This document shows, one piece after another, positions 41,928 to 50,758 of a stretch of DNA of 64,000 nucleotides. Within the stretch, counting starts at the first letter, position 1, and every line of letters starts with the position of its first letter. The notes below the pieces were generated by a model, which worked only from the letters and a program-made list of their open reading frames with translations, made no database searches and was not told the origin of the DNA. Location: NCBI GenBank assembly GCA_016791145.1, contig JAEUNJ010000217.1, positions 62,001 through 126,000 of the forward strand. Reading direction: 5' to 3'. The position numbers and the translations under genes were made by a program. Origin of the DNA: Rhodocyclaceae bacterium (GTDB lineage Bacteria; Pseudomonadota; Gammaproteobacteria; Burkholderiales; Rhodocyclaceae).

Positions 41928-42674
41928 TCAGGCCATGTACATCCCGCCATTCACGTGGATCGTCTGGCCGGTGATGTAACCGGCTTTCGGTCCCGCGAGA
42001 AAGGCGACTATTCCGGCGATTTCCTCGGCCTGGCCGAGCCGGTTGAGCGGGATCTTCTGCAACAGGGCGTCCCGCTGTGCATCCGGGAGCGCCCGCGTCA
42101 TGTCGGTGTCGATGAATCCGGGGGCCACGCAATTCACGGTGACGTTGCGGCTGCCGAGTTCCTGGGCCAAGGCCCGCGACATGCCGGCGACCCCGGCCTT
42201 GGCGGCGGCATAGTTGGCCTGTCCGGGATTCCCCGCCTCGCCAACCACCGAGGTGATATTGACGATGCGGCCGAACCGCGCCTTCATCATGCCTCGCATC
42301 ACGAGCTTCGAAAGCCGGAACACGGCCTTAAGGTTCGTGTCCATGACGGCGTCCCACTCCTCGTCCTTCATGCGCATGGCGAGGTTGTCGCGCGTGATGC
42401 CCGCGTTGTTGACCAGCACCGCCACCGGGCCGAAACGCTTTTCCACGTCGCCCACCGCGGCCTCGCAGGACGCCGGATCCGTTACGTTCAACACCGCTCC
42501 CAGGTTTCCCGGAGCCACGGCGTCGAGTGCCTTCTGGATGTCTGCGGCACCGGCCGCGGTCGTCGCGGTTCCGACGACGATCGCGCCCTCCGCGGCGAAT
42601 TCCAGCGCGATCGCGCGCCCGATCCCGCGGGAGGCGCCGGTAACGAGGACGACCTTCGGTTTGGATTCGCTCAT
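41928..42674 (-). CDS. fabG: 3-oxoacyl-ACP reductase
   Basis: This NADPH-dependent short-chain dehydrogenase of 248 residues reduces 3-oxoacyl-ACP. The ATG at 42674 precedes the cofactor motif VTGASRGIGRAIAL; the active-site Ser, Tyr and Lys are visible in NITSVVGEAGNPGQANYAAAK, and the structural motif LVNNAG is intact. The upstream in-frame start at 42749 would overlap fabD and was rejected. Confidence 0.97.
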   Translation of the reverse strand: MSESKPKVVLVTGASRGIGRAIALEFAAEGAIVVGTATTAAGAADIQKALDAVAPGNLGAVLNVTDPASCEAAVGDVEKRFGPVAVLVNNAGITRDNLAMRMKDEEWDAVMDTNLKAVFRLSKLVMRGMMKARFGRIVNITSVVGEAGNPGQANYAAAKAGVAGMSRALAQELGSRNVTVNCVAPGFIDTDMTRALPDAQRDALLQKIPLNRLGQAEEIAGIVAFLAGPKAGYITGQTIHVNGGMYMA

Positions 42675-42678
42675 GTGG

Positions 42679-43611
42679 TCACTCCCGTGTGGCGGCGACG
42701 GCCGCCTGGATTCCCGCCAGGTCTGCCATCGCGGCACCCGCCAGGCCATCGGCGCAGCGCTTCACGAGGCCTGCCAGCACCTTCCCCGGGCCGCATTCGA
42801 ACACCTGCGAAATCCCGGCCTGCTGCATGGCACGCATGGTTTCCACCCAGCGTACCGGGGCCGCGGCCTGGCGGACCAGGGCATCGCGAATCCGTTCGGG
42901 GTCGGACAAGGTCGCGACGTCCACGTTGTTCACCACCGGAATCACCGGGGCCCGCAGCGTAACGGCGGCGAGCCTTTCGCGAAGGCGGTCGGCTGCCGGA
43001 CGCATCAGGGCGCAATGAAAGGGCGCGGAAACGGGAAGCATGACTGCCCGCTTGGCCCCGGCGGCCTTGCAGGCTTCCGCGGCCCGCTCGACGGCGGCCT
43101 TCTCACCGGCGATCACGGTCTGTTCCGGCGAATTGAAATTGACGGGCTCGACTACCTGCCCCTGGGCGGCCCCGGCACAGACGACCTTGATCCGCTCGGG
43201 GTCCAGGCCGAGCACCGCCGCCATCGCGCCCGTTCCGGCCGGAACGGCATCCTGCATGGCCTTGGCGCGGAACTCGACCAGGGGGACCGCATCCCCGAGC
43301 GTCAAGACGCCCGCCGCCACGAGCGCCGAATACTCGCCCAGGCTATGCCCCGCCACCATGGCCGGCATAGCGCCGCCCGATTCCTGCCACAACCGCCACG
43401 CGGCGATCCCCGCCGTCAGCATCAGGGGCTGGGTATTGACGGTTTGGCTGAGGATCTCGGCCGGGCCTTCTGCCGCCATCACCCAGAGATCCCGCCCCAG
43501 TGCGGCGGAGGCCTCATCGAATGTGGAGCGCAATACCGGGTGGTCCCCATAACCATTCATCATGCCGACCGACTGGGAGCCCTGCCCGGGGAAAACCAAT
43601 GCAAATCTCAT
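42679..43611 (-). CDS. fabD: Malonyl-CoA:ACP transacylase
   Basis: This enzyme of 310 residues loads malonyl groups onto acyl carrier protein. The N terminus FALVFPGQGSQSVGM is typical; the nucleophile Ser90 is in GHSLGEYSALVAAG, and the catalytic His is in SAPFHCALM. The ATG at 43611 gives the normal length and is preceded by caaggagatgag. It lies 4 bp before fabG and 41 bp after fabH. Confidence 0.97.
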   Translation of the reverse strand: MRFALVFPGQGSQSVGMMNGYGDHPVLRSTFDEASAALGRDLWVMAAEGPAEILSQTVNTQPLMLTAGIAAWRLWQESGGAMPAMVAGHSLGEYSALVAAGVLTLGDAVPLVEFRAKAMQDAVPAGTGAMAAVLGLDPERIKVVCAGAAQGQVVEPVNFNSPEQTVIAGEKAAVERAAEACKAAGAKRAVMLPVSAPFHCALMRPAADRLRERLAAVTLRAPVIPVVNNVDVATLSDPERIRDALVRQAAAPVRWVETMRAMQQAGISQVFECGPGKVLAGLVKRCADGLAGAAMADLAGIQAAVAATRE

Positions 43612-43652
43612 CTCATCTCCTTGCCCGCGGGACGTGCGTGCGTCCGAGCCCA

Positions 43653-44621
43653 TCAGAACCTGGCCAGGACCGCACCCCAAGTGAATCCACCTCCCACCCC
43701 CTCCATCAACACTGTCTGTCCTGCCCGGATCCGGCCGTCACGGACAGCCTCGTCGAGGGCCAGCGGAATCGAGGCTGCCGAGGTGTTGCCATGCCTGTCC
43801 ACGGTGACCACGCATTTCTCGGGCGCCAGCCCGATCTTCCTGCCGGTCGCCTGCAGGATGCGTATATTGGCCTGGTGGGGAATCAGCCAGTCCAGGTCGG
43901 ACGGCGCCATGGAAGCGGCACCGAGGACTTCGGCCGCCACCTCGGCCAGGACCCGCACGGCAAACTTGAAGACGGCCTGCCCGTCCATGCGCAGCAGCGG
44001 ATCACCGATTGGCTGCCCACCGCACAGGTGCCCGGGCACGGAGAGGATGCCGTGATGACGGCCGTCCGCATGGATCGCGGTGGCAAGGATGCCGGGGTCG
44101 TCCGCGGCCTCGAGCACCACCGCGCCTGCGCCGTCGCCGAACAGCACGCAGGTGCCCCGATCCTTCCAGTCCAGAATGCGCGAAAACACCTCGGCACCCA
44201 CCACCAGCGCGCATCGGTGGGATCCCGATCGCAGAAATTTCTCCGCCGTGGCGAGGGCAAAGGCGAAGCCGCTGCAAACCGCCTGGACATCGAACGCGGC
44301 AGCCCCGTTATGCACGCCCAGTTTCGCCTGGAGCAGCGTTGCCGTGCTCGGGAAAACGAAGTCCGGAGTGGATGTCGCCACGATGATCAGGTCTACGTCG
44401 CCGGCAGCGCGGCCCGCCGATGCCAGCGCCCTGCGCGCCGCCTCCAAGGCAAGATCGCTCGAGGCGACGTTGGCCGGCGCGAGGTGGCGGCTGCGGATTC
44501 CGGTCCGCTCGACGATCCACTCGTCGGATGAATCCAGGCCGCGGTCGCGGATCAGTGCTTCGTTCGAGACCGGATCGCCGGGGAGGAAGCTGCCGGTACC
44601 GGTGATGCGCGCCCGGATCAT
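43653..44621 (-). CDS. fabH: 3-oxoacyl-ACP synthase III
   Basis: This enzyme of 322 residues starts fatty-acid synthesis by joining acetyl-CoA to malonyl-ACP. The nucleophile Cys116 is in [12 protein letters not shown], His in [11 protein letters not shown] and Asn in [11 protein letters not shown]. The ATG at 44621 overlaps the plsX stop by 4 bp; a longer frame upstream is plsX read-through. Glycine-rich [12 protein letters not shown] ends the protein as usual. Confidence 0.97.
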   Translation of the reverse strand: MIRARITGTGSFLPGDPVSNEALIRDRGLDSSDEWIVERTGIRSRHLAPANVASSDLALEAARRALASAGRAAGDVDLIIVATSTPDFVFPSTATLLQAKLGVHNGAAAFDVQAVCSGFAFALATAEKFLRSGSHRCALVVGAEVFSRILDWKDRGTCVLFGDGAGAVVLEAADDPGILATAIHADGRHHGILSVPGHLCGGQPIGDPLLRMDGQAVFKFAVRVLAEVAAEVLGAASMAPSDLDWLIPHQANIRILQATGRKIGLAPEKCVVTVDRHGNTSAASIPLALDEAVRDGRIRAGQTVLMEGVGGGFTWGAVLARF

Positions 44622-45622
44622 GCGGCGGCCGCCATGCGCATCGAGATCTTCTCCGGCAGCCGTTCGCGGGCCTCCTCGGCGGCCCGCTCCAGCGCGCACC
44701 GAAACGCGAACACATCCGCGGAACCATGGCTCTTGAGGACGACGCCGCGCAGTCCAAGGAGGCTCGCACCGTTATATACGCGGTGGTCGATGCGCGCCTT
44801 GAAGGCCTTCAGCACCGGCATGGCGACGAGCCCCGCCAGCTTCGTCACGAGGTTGCGGGAAAACTCCTGCTTCAGGAAGGTGGCCACCATCTGGGCGAGG
44901 CCTTCCGAGGTCTTGAGGGCCACGTTGCCGACGAAGCCGTCGCAGACCACGACGTCCGTCGTCCCCTTGTAGATGTCGTCGCCCTCGATGTTTCCCACGA
45001 AGTTGAGGCCGGAGACCTTGAGCAATTCGCCGGCACGCTTGACCGCCTCGTTGCCCTTGATTTCCTCTTCCCCGATGTTCAGCAGGCCCACCGTCGGGCG
45101 TTCCCGGTGTTCGAGCGCCGAGACCAGCAACGAGCCCATGATGCCGAACTGAAGCAGGTGCTCGGGTGCGCAATCCACATTGGCCCCCAAGTCCAGCACG
45201 TAGGTGTGGCCCCGCATGGTCGGAAGAATGGTTGCGATTGCGGGCCGGTCGATGCCCGGCAGGGTCTTCAGGACGAACCGCGAGATGGCCATCAGCGCCC
45301 CGGTGTTGCCGGCGGACAATGCGGCCTGGGCCCGCCCCGCCTTCACGAGGTCGGCGGCCACCCGCATGGAGGAATCCTTTTTCGAACGCAGGGCCGAGGC
45401 CACCGGCTCGTGCATCTCGACGACCTCGCTCGCGGGATGCAGCATGATCCGATCCCCGAATTCGTTGCGGGCTCGCTCGAAACCGGCACGCAACGGCTCC
45501 TCCCTCCCAACCAGGACGACGGAACAGTCGGCGTCACGGCGAAGGAACTCAAGGACGGCCGGCAGCGTGACCACGGGACCGTGGTCTCCGCCCATGCAAT
45601 CCACGGCAACGGTGACCGCCAT
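44618..45622 (-). CDS. plsX: Phosphate acyltransferase PlsX
   Basis: This peripheral membrane enzyme of 334 residues makes acyl-phosphate from acyl-ACP for phospholipid synthesis. Conserved segments are [31 protein letters not shown] and [14 protein letters not shown]. The start at 45622 is used, though an ATG 12 bp upstream is possible. A strong hairpin and T-rich tract lie between rpmF and this gene. It is the first of the plsX-fabH-fabD-fabG-acpP-fabF order. Confidence 0.96.
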   Translation of the reverse strand: MAVTVAVDCMGGDHGPVVTLPAVLEFLRRDADCSVVLVGREEPLRAGFERARNEFGDRIMLHPASEVVEMHEPVASALRSKKDSSMRVAADLVKAGRAQAALSAGNTGALMAISRFVLKTLPGIDRPAIATILPTMRGHTYVLDLGANVDCAPEHLLQFGIMGSLLVSALEHRERPTVGLLNIGEEEIKGNEAVKRAGELLKVSGLNFVGNIEGDDIYKGTTDVVVCDGFVGNVALKTSEGLAQMVATFLKQEFSRNLVTKLAGLVAMPVLKAFKARIDHRVYNGASLLGLRGVVLKSHGSADVFAFRCALERAAEEARERLPEKISMRMAAAA

Positions 45623-45639
45623 GTGGGGAGCCAATAGGG

Positions 45640-45674
45640 AAAATAACGGCCGGATGCGTCACCGCATCCGGCCG
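45640..45674 (-). terminator. Terminator or attenuator between rpmF and plsX
   Basis: On the minus strand a perfect 12-bp stem (CGGCCGGATGCG and CGCATCCGGCCG) with a 4-nt loop is followed by TTATTTT. It ends about 18 bp before the plsX start, so it could limit read-through from yceD-rpmF into the lipid genes. Confidence 0.75.
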
Positions 45675-45690
45675 CGCGTCGGCCTCGGGC

Positions 45691-45870
45691 TTACTCGCCC
45701 TTGCTCTTCAGGACCTTCTTTCCCCGATAGACGCCCGAGGGGGAAATGTGATGGCGCAGGTGGACTTCGCCGCTGGTCGGCTCCACGGCCAGGGACGGCG
45801 CCGTGAGGAAATCGTGGGCACGGTGCATGCCGCGCTTGGAGGGGGACTTCTTGTTCTGCTGGACTGCCAT
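45691..45870 (-). CDS. rpmF: Ribosomal protein L32
   Basis: This 59-residue large-subunit protein reads [20 protein letters not shown] at its start and ends [13 protein letters not shown]. It has the family's basic N terminus and the [11 protein letters not shown] motif. The zinc-binding cysteines present in many L32 proteins are absent, as is common in this group. It lies 15 bp after yceD in the conserved yceD-rpmF-plsX order. Confidence 0.97.
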   Translation of the reverse strand: MAVQQNKKSPSKRGMHRAHDFLTAPSLAVEPTSGEVHLRHHISPSGVYRGKKVLKSKGE

Positions 45871-45885
45871 GTCAGACTCCTTGCT

Positions 45886-46404
45886 TCAGTGTTTCTTCCA
45901 ACCGGCAAGCGCCGCGAACGGCGACGTCGCCTCCTTGTTCCCATCCGGCCCGGGAAGCCGGCAATCCAGATGCCGTGGCGCGATAGGCAGGGCGAGCAGA
46001 ACCTCGTCCTCCACCATCGACCACAACGACATGCCCGCGGAAGCGGGGATCGCATCGCACTCCGCGTTCTCCAGGTCGTCTTCCGGCCACGGAGCCCCTT
46101 CGCCCACGAGGAGGTACTCCGTATCGACCTCGCACGGCCACAGGAGCGCTCCGAGACAGCGCTGACAGGTCATCTCCAGCCTTCCGGAGACCCTCAGGCG
46201 AATCCGCCCCCTGCCATCGCGATCCTGGCGACCGACGCATTCCCAGGCAAGCACTCCCGATCGCGCCGAAAGCAGGTCAGCCAGCCGTTCAAGACCCGCC
46301 ACGGGAATCGTGCCCCGCAGGCTTCCACCGGTCCTCGCAAACTCCGGCCCGTCGATCAGGACATTCTGGCTTTCGCCGACGCAGGCGTTCTCGGGGCCGG
46401 ACAT
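45886..46404 (-). CDS. yceD: YceD family protein (DUF177)
   Basis: This 172-residue protein has the family cysteines in the motif [20 protein letters not shown], likely a metal or structural site, and the acidic [12 protein letters not shown] region. YceD homologues are nearly always next to rpmF; a role in 23S rRNA accumulation has been reported for the plant and bacterial family. The gene is divergent from maf across 58 bp, which must carry promoters for both directions. Confidence 0.92.
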   Translation of the reverse strand: MSGPENACVGESQNVLIDGPEFARTGGSLRGTIPVAGLERLADLLSARSGVLAWECVGRQDRDGRGRIRLRVSGRLEMTCQRCLGALLWPCEVDTEYLLVGEGAPWPEDDLENAECDAIPASAGMSLWSMVEDEVLLALPIAPRHLDCRLPGPDGNKEATSPFAALAGWKKH

Positions 46405-46462
46405 AAACGTGAGATACTACCATGAAAATCCTTTGATAATCCAGAAACACCGCAGCTTTTCC

Positions 46463-47047
46463 ATGTCTGTTCCGAACCTCGTCCTGGCGTCCACCTCTCC
46501 CTATCGCCGCGAACTTCTCACGCGGCTAGGCCTTCCCTTTGCGGTGGACGCCCCCGATTGCGACGAATCCCCCGTTCCTGGGGAAACTCCCGCAGCGACG
46601 GCAGAGCGCCTTGCCGAGGCGAAGGCGCGCGCCGTCCAAGCGCGATATCCACGGTCGCTCGTCATCGGGAGCGACCAGGTGGCCCATTGCGAGGGACGCA
46701 TCTTCGGCAAGCCGGGCACGCGGGATCGGGCTGTTCGCCAGCTGCAGGACCTGTCAGGCCGGACGGTCGTGTTCCACACCGGGCTGTGTCTCCTGAATAC
46801 CGGGACGGGGCACGCCCGGGTGCGAGGCGTCCCGGTGGAGGTGAAATTCCGCCGCCTCGACCCTGGCGAGATCGAGCGTTACCTGGATCGTGAGGACGCC
46901 CTGAACTGCGCCGGCAGCGCCCGTTCGGAAGGGCTCGGGATCGCCTTGCTCGAATACCTGCGCGGCGACGATCCCAATGCCCTGGTGGGCCTCCCGCTGA
47001 TCGCCCTGTGCGACATGCTGCGTGCCGAGGGGGTCGCCCTGCCCTGA
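46463..47047 (+). CDS. Maf-like nucleotide pyrophosphatase (YceF subfamily)
   Basis: This 194-residue enzyme hydrolyses modified nucleoside triphosphates; the YceF group prefers m7GTP. The N-terminal signature [20 protein letters not shown] and the motif [10 protein letters not shown], then [19 protein letters not shown], are typical. The ATG at 46463 starts directly at the fold. The stop shares a base with the start of the methyltransferase gene, which suggests co-translation. Confidence 0.92.
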   Translation: MSVPNLVLASTSPYRRELLTRLGLPFAVDAPDCDESPVPGETPAATAERLAEAKARAVQARYPRSLVIGSDQVAHCEGRIFGKPGTRDRAVRQLQDLSGRTVVFHTGLCLLNTGTGHARVRGVPVEVKFRRLDPGEIERYLDREDALNCAGSARSEGLGIALLEYLRGDDPNALVGLPLIALCDMLRAEGVALP

Positions 47048-47763
47048 TGGCCGGCACGCTGCACCTGATCCCCGTCGCGCTCGGCGCCACCGCCCCCCCC
47101 GGGATCCTCCCTCCGGACACTCTGGAGGCCGCCCGCGGACTCCGACGGTTCATCGTGGAGAACGCCAAGTCGGCCCGCGCGGAGTTGAAGCGGATGGCAC
47201 ATCCCGTGCCGATGCGCGAACTCCATATGGACCCGTTGCCCGAATCACCCACTGCCGACGGCCTCCGGGCCCTCCTGGCTCCGCTGGTGCGGGGCGAGTC
47301 CGCCGGTCTGATGTCGGAGGCGGGATGCCCCGCCATCGCCGACCCCGGCGCCCTCCTGGTCCGCGAGGCTCATCGCCTGGGGATCCCGGTGCGCCCGCAC
47401 GTGGGTCCATCCTCCCTGATCCTGGCGTTGATGGCTTCAGGACTCGAAGGCCAGCGGTTCGCCTTCCATGGCTATCTCCCGGTAAAGGAGCCCGACCGGA
47501 CCCGGCGGATCCGGGAACTGGAGAACGCCTCCGCCCAGCGCTCCGAGACCCAGATCTTCATCGAGACGCCGTACCGCAATGCGGCGATGTGGGAGGCGCT
47601 CGTGGCGGCCTGCCGGAAGGACACCCTGATCGCGTTGGCCTCCGACCTCACCCTACCCTCCGAGTCGGTGCATACCCTTTCGGCGGGCGACTGGCGGCGA
47701 TCTCCCGCCCCGCCGATCACGGGTCGCCCGACGGTCTTCCTGCTGCTCGCGGCGGCGTCCTGA
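47047..47763 (+). CDS. RsmI-like SAM-dependent methyltransferase
   Basis: This 238-residue tetrapyrrole-methylase-fold protein resembles RsmI, the 16S rRNA ribose methyltransferase. It has TLHLIPVALG at the N terminus, SEAGCPAIADPGALLVREAH as the SAM-binding segment, VGPSSLILALMASGLEGQRF and the late FIETPYRNAAMW. True RsmI begins with the GNLGDITLRA motif, which is missing here, so this is a paralogous subfamily often linked to maf. Its substrate is unknown. Its stop overlaps the next start. Confidence 0.85.
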   Translation: MAGTLHLIPVALGATAPPGILPPDTLEAARGLRRFIVENAKSARAELKRMAHPVPMRELHMDPLPESPTADGLRALLAPLVRGESAGLMSEAGCPAIADPGALLVREAHRLGIPVRPHVGPSSLILALMASGLEGQRFAFHGYLPVKEPDRTRRIRELENASAQRSETQIFIETPYRNAAMWEALVAACRKDTLIALASDLTLPSESVHTLSAGDWRRSPAPPITGRPTVFLLLAAAS

Positions 47764-48809
47764 TGAACGCCGCACTCCGCGTAGTGCTGCCATGGCTGGC
47801 GTGGCTCGCGTCGATCGGTACGGCAAGTGCGCAGTTCCGCCAGGACCTCCCGCCACCGCTGACCGGGAGCGGCCGCCTTGTTCCCAGTCAGATGGGCGTG
47901 GTCGCCAATGATCGGGATCCGGCCAGCATGGAGGTCGCCGAATACTATGCGGCGGCCAGGCGAATCCCCGCGCGCAATCTGCTGCGCGTGTCCCTGCCGA
48001 CGGGCAAGCGCATCAAGGCCGGCGAGTTCGCCGCCCTGCGCAGCCGCATCGATGCGCATTTCGGACCTGACGTGGAGGCATTGGTGCTCGTGTGGACCAT
48101 GCCTTACCAGGTCGAGTGCCAGTCGATCACGGCCGCGGTCAGCCTGGGCCTCGATCCCGGCCTTTGCAGGCAGACCTGCGGGCCCGGAAGGCCCAGCCCC
48201 TATTTCGATTACCCCGGCGACCATCCCTTCCGGCGCCTCGGGTTCCGGCCTTCGATGCTGCTGCCCGCGACTGACGTGGAACTCGCGAAGACCCTGATCA
48301 ACCGAGGCATCGCCGCGGACCGCAGCCGACCGTCGGCCAACGCGTTCTTCCTGGTGACATCGGACCGCCACCGGAGCAGTCGTGCCCAGTTCTTTCCCCC
48401 TTCCGGGACATTGACCGAACCGCCGCTGCGCATCAGCACGCTGCGCCAGGATGCGATCGAGCACGAGAAGGACGTCATGTTCTATCTCACTGGCATGGCC
48501 TCGGTGCCCGGCCTGGAGACCATCGGCTTCCTGCCGGGCGCCCTGGCAGACCACCTGACGTCGTTCGGCGGCGACCTGGCCAGGACGAGCCTTACCACGG
48601 CCCTCGACTGGCTCGGTGCGGGCGCCACCGCCACCTACGGCACAGTCACCGAACCCTGCAACCACTGGCAGAAGTTCCCCAATCCCGCCGTCCTCCTCAA
48701 GCACTACGTGCGGGGCGGTACGGCCATCGAGGCCTACTGGAAGAGCGTTGCGTGGCCCGCGCAGGGCCTGTTCATCGGGGAACCGCTCGCCGCCCCTTAC
48801 GGGCGCTGA
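47763..48809 (+). CDS. TIGR03790-family exported protein
   Basis: This 348-residue protein has a signal peptide (LRVVLPWLAWLASIGTASA) and the family start MGVVANDRDPASMEVAEYY with RRIPARNLLRVSLP. Later conserved parts are VEALVLVWTMPYQVEC, GFLPGALADHLTSFGG and ATYGTVTEPCNHWQKFPNP. The TIGR03790 family is of unknown function and patchily distributed. The gene is translationally coupled to the methyltransferase (shared bases at 47763) and converges with sppA. Confidence 0.85.
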   Translation: MNAALRVVLPWLAWLASIGTASAQFRQDLPPPLTGSGRLVPSQMGVVANDRDPASMEVAEYYAAARRIPARNLLRVSLPTGKRIKAGEFAALRSRIDAHFGPDVEALVLVWTMPYQVECQSITAAVSLGLDPGLCRQTCGPGRPSPYFDYPGDHPFRRLGFRPSMLLPATDVELAKTLINRGIAADRSRPSANAFFLVTSDRHRSSRAQFFPPSGTLTEPPLRISTLRQDAIEHEKDVMFYLTGMASVPGLETIGFLPGALADHLTSFGGDLARTSLTTALDWLGAGATATYGTVTEPCNHWQKFPNPAVLLKHYVRGGTAIEAYWKSVAWPAQGLFIGEPLAAPYGR

Positions 48810-48810
48810 A

Positions 48811-48827
48811 GGAGCCGCGGCGGCTCC
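48811..48827. terminator. Hairpin between convergent TIGR03790 and sppA genes
   Basis: Arms GGAGCCG and CGGCTCC are perfect complements around CGG. It lies at the junction of two convergent genes. No T-run follows on either strand, so efficient intrinsic termination is doubtful. Confidence 0.35.
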
Positions 48828-48837
48828 GCCCCGATGC

Positions 48838-49785
48838 TCAACGCAGGTTGATCCGGGAGAGTAAGGCCCCGGCCCCCCTGGCCATATCGGCCCCGAGTTG
48901 CTTGGCGAAGCGCTCGGCGATGGTGGTCTTCACCGTGTAATCGCGGATATCCTCGGCCTTGAACACGTCCCGGGCCACGGACTCCACCGTGCCGAATCCG
49001 TCCGCCAGGCCCAGTTCCACGCTCTTCGCGCCGGTCCACATCAGGCCCGAGAACATCTCGGGCGTCTCCTTCAGGCGTTTGCCGCGACCCTGGCGCACCA
49101 CGTCGATGAACTGGCGGTGGATGTCGTTCAGCATGTCCTGGGCATGGGCCTTGTGCTGCGCGTTCTGGGGCGAGAAGGGGTCCAGGAACCCCTTGTTCTC
49201 GCCCGCCGTGAGCAGGCGCCGCTCGATGCCGAGTTTGTCCATCGATCCGGTGAATCCGAAGCCGTCCATCAGCACGCCGATGGATCCCACGATGCTTGCC
49301 TTGTCGACGAATATCTTGTCGGTCGCCGCGGCCACGTAGTACCCACCCGAAGCACAGACGTCCTCGATCACCGCGTGGACCGCGATGTCCGGATGCTTGG
49401 CACGTTGCCGGCGGATCTCGTCGTTGATCATGCCCGCCTGCACCGGGCTGCCTCCCGGACTGTTGATGCGCAACACGATCCCGGCCGTGTGCTTGTCTTC
49501 GAAGGCCGCCTGCAGCGCACTGATCACGTGCTCGGCATTGGCATCCCCCTTGCTTTGGATTACCCCCTCCAGTTGCACCAGGGCCGTGTGCTTCTTGCCT
49601 TCCAGCGACTCGGCACCGCCTCCCCAATCGACCAGCGCGGCCAGTATGACCGTGATGTAGAGGAAGCCGAGCGCCTTGAAGAAGATGCTCCAGCGCCGCC
49701 GGCGCCGCTGCTCGACGATGCCTTCCAGCGCGATCTTCTCGAGGATGCTGCGTTCCCAGTTGGGTTCCTGTTCCGACACCGTCAT
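48838..49785 (-). CDS. sppA: Signal peptide peptidase SppA (short form)
   Basis: This inner-membrane serine protease of 315 residues degrades cleaved signal peptides. One membrane helix lies near residues 35-51 (FFKALGFLYITVILAAL). The S49 domain has the nucleophile serine in CASGGYYVAAATDKIFVD and the preceding RINSPGGSPVQAGMI loop; a general-base Lys candidate follows. The short form, with one S49 domain, works as an oligomer. The start overlaps the Rieske gene stop. Confidence 0.93.
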   Translation of the reverse strand: MTVSEQEPNWERSILEKIALEGIVEQRRRRRWSIFFKALGFLYITVILAALVDWGGGAESLEGKKHTALVQLEGVIQSKGDANAEHVISALQAAFEDKHTAGIVLRINSPGGSPVQAGMINDEIRRQRAKHPDIAVHAVIEDVCASGGYYVAAATDKIFVDKASIVGSIGVLMDGFGFTGSMDKLGIERRLLTAGENKGFLDPFSPQNAQHKAHAQDMLNDIHRQFIDVVRQGRGKRLKETPEMFSGLMWTGAKSVELGLADGFGTVESVARDVFKAEDIRDYTVKTTIAERFAKQLGADMARGAGALLSRINLR

Positions 49786-50129
49786 TCGTCCTTCAAAAAG
49801 ACCTGCCCGTCGCGTTCATGCACGGCCAGGGGAATCAGCCCGCGACCCGCGCATCTTCCCCCCACGCAACGCCCGCTTTCCGGGGCATAAAGCGCGCCGT
49901 GGGTCGCGCAAATCAAGTATAAACCTGAACTATCGAAGAACTCCCCGGGTTGCCAGTCCAGTTCCACGGGCACATGGCCGCAACGGTTCAGATAGGCATG
50001 GACGCGCCCCCGGAATCGAACGGCAAAGGCGGGTTCCAGCGCGCCGCCCCGCGCCACCTCGAAACGAACGCCGCGCCCGCCCTCCGGCAGGTCGGCCGCG
50101 TCGGCGATCAGGCGTTCGCCAGCAGCCAT
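49782..50129 (-). CDS. Rieske [2Fe-2S] protein
   Basis: This small cytoplasmic Rieske-type ferredoxin has 115 residues. The cluster motifs are C-x-H in LNRCGHVPVELDW and C-x2-H in ICATHGALYAPESGRC. No signal or membrane segment is present. The gene overlaps the HAD phosphatase gene by 22 bp and the sppA start by 4 bp, a run found in other betaproteobacteria. Its electron-transfer partner is unknown. Confidence 0.9.
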   Translation of the reverse strand: MAAGERLIADAADLPEGGRGVRFEVARGGALEPAFAVRFRGRVHAYLNRCGHVPVELDWQPGEFFDSSGLYLICATHGALYAPESGRCVGGRCAGRGLIPLAVHERDGQVFLKDE

Positions 50130-50758
50130 TCCGCCAAGTCTTCCACCGAGTGGGCGAGATGCGCCGGAGACGCCGCCGCCAGGTCCGGAACCGGATGCGC
50201 CCCATATCCCACCGCGACCGCCGCCACGCCGGCGTTGTGCGCCATCAGCACGTCATGGGTCGTGTCCCCGATCATCAGCGTCGCGTCCGGAGTCGCGCCC
50301 AGTTCGGCCATCAGTTCCTCCAGCATCTGGGGATGAGGCTTGGAACGGCATTCGTCGGCGCAACGCGTAGCGAGGAAGTAAGACTCCAGGCCGCTGCCGG
50401 CCATCGCCCGCTCCAGGCCCCGCCGCGACTTGCCCGTCGCAACTGCGAGCAGGTGCCCCTTTCGCGCGAGAGTGTCCACCAGGTCCGCCGCACCCTCGAA
50501 CAGGCGAAGTTGATCGTCCTGGGACAGGTAGTGGTGCCGGTAGCGCTCCGCCAGTTCCCCGTATCGTTCCTCGGGCAGGTCGGGAAGCGCGTGGCGCAGC
50601 GCGTCGCGCAACCCGAGTCCGATGATGTGACGGGCCCGATCGTCGGTCGGCGGAACGAGCCCCAGGTCCCTGGCAGCAGCCTGCACGCAGGCGACGATCA
50701 TCCCCGCGGAGTCCATCAGCGTCCCGTCCCAGTCGAAGACGATCAGTTCAAACCGCAT
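50108..50758 (-). CDS. HAD-family phosphatase (phosphoglycolate phosphatase-like)
   Basis: This is a 216-residue HAD hydrolase. The nucleophile Asp is in the FDWDGTLMDSAG motif I; motif II is VATGKSRRG, motif III has Lys in CRSKPHPQM and motif IV is MIGDTTHDVLMAHNAG. The ATG at 50758 was preferred over one at 50764 because its spacing from GGAGGG is better. It overlaps rluC by 11 bp. Pairing with rluC is common; the precise substrate cannot be read from sequence. Confidence 0.9.
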   Translation of the reverse strand: MRFELIVFDWDGTLMDSAGMIVACVQAAARDLGLVPPTDDRARHIIGLGLRDALRHALPDLPEERYGELAERYRHHYLSQDDQLRLFEGAADLVDTLARKGHLLAVATGKSRRGLERAMAGSGLESYFLATRCADECRSKPHPQMLEELMAELGATPDATLMIGDTTHDVLMAHNAGVAAVAVGYGAHPVPDLAAASPAHLAHSVEDLAEWLLANA

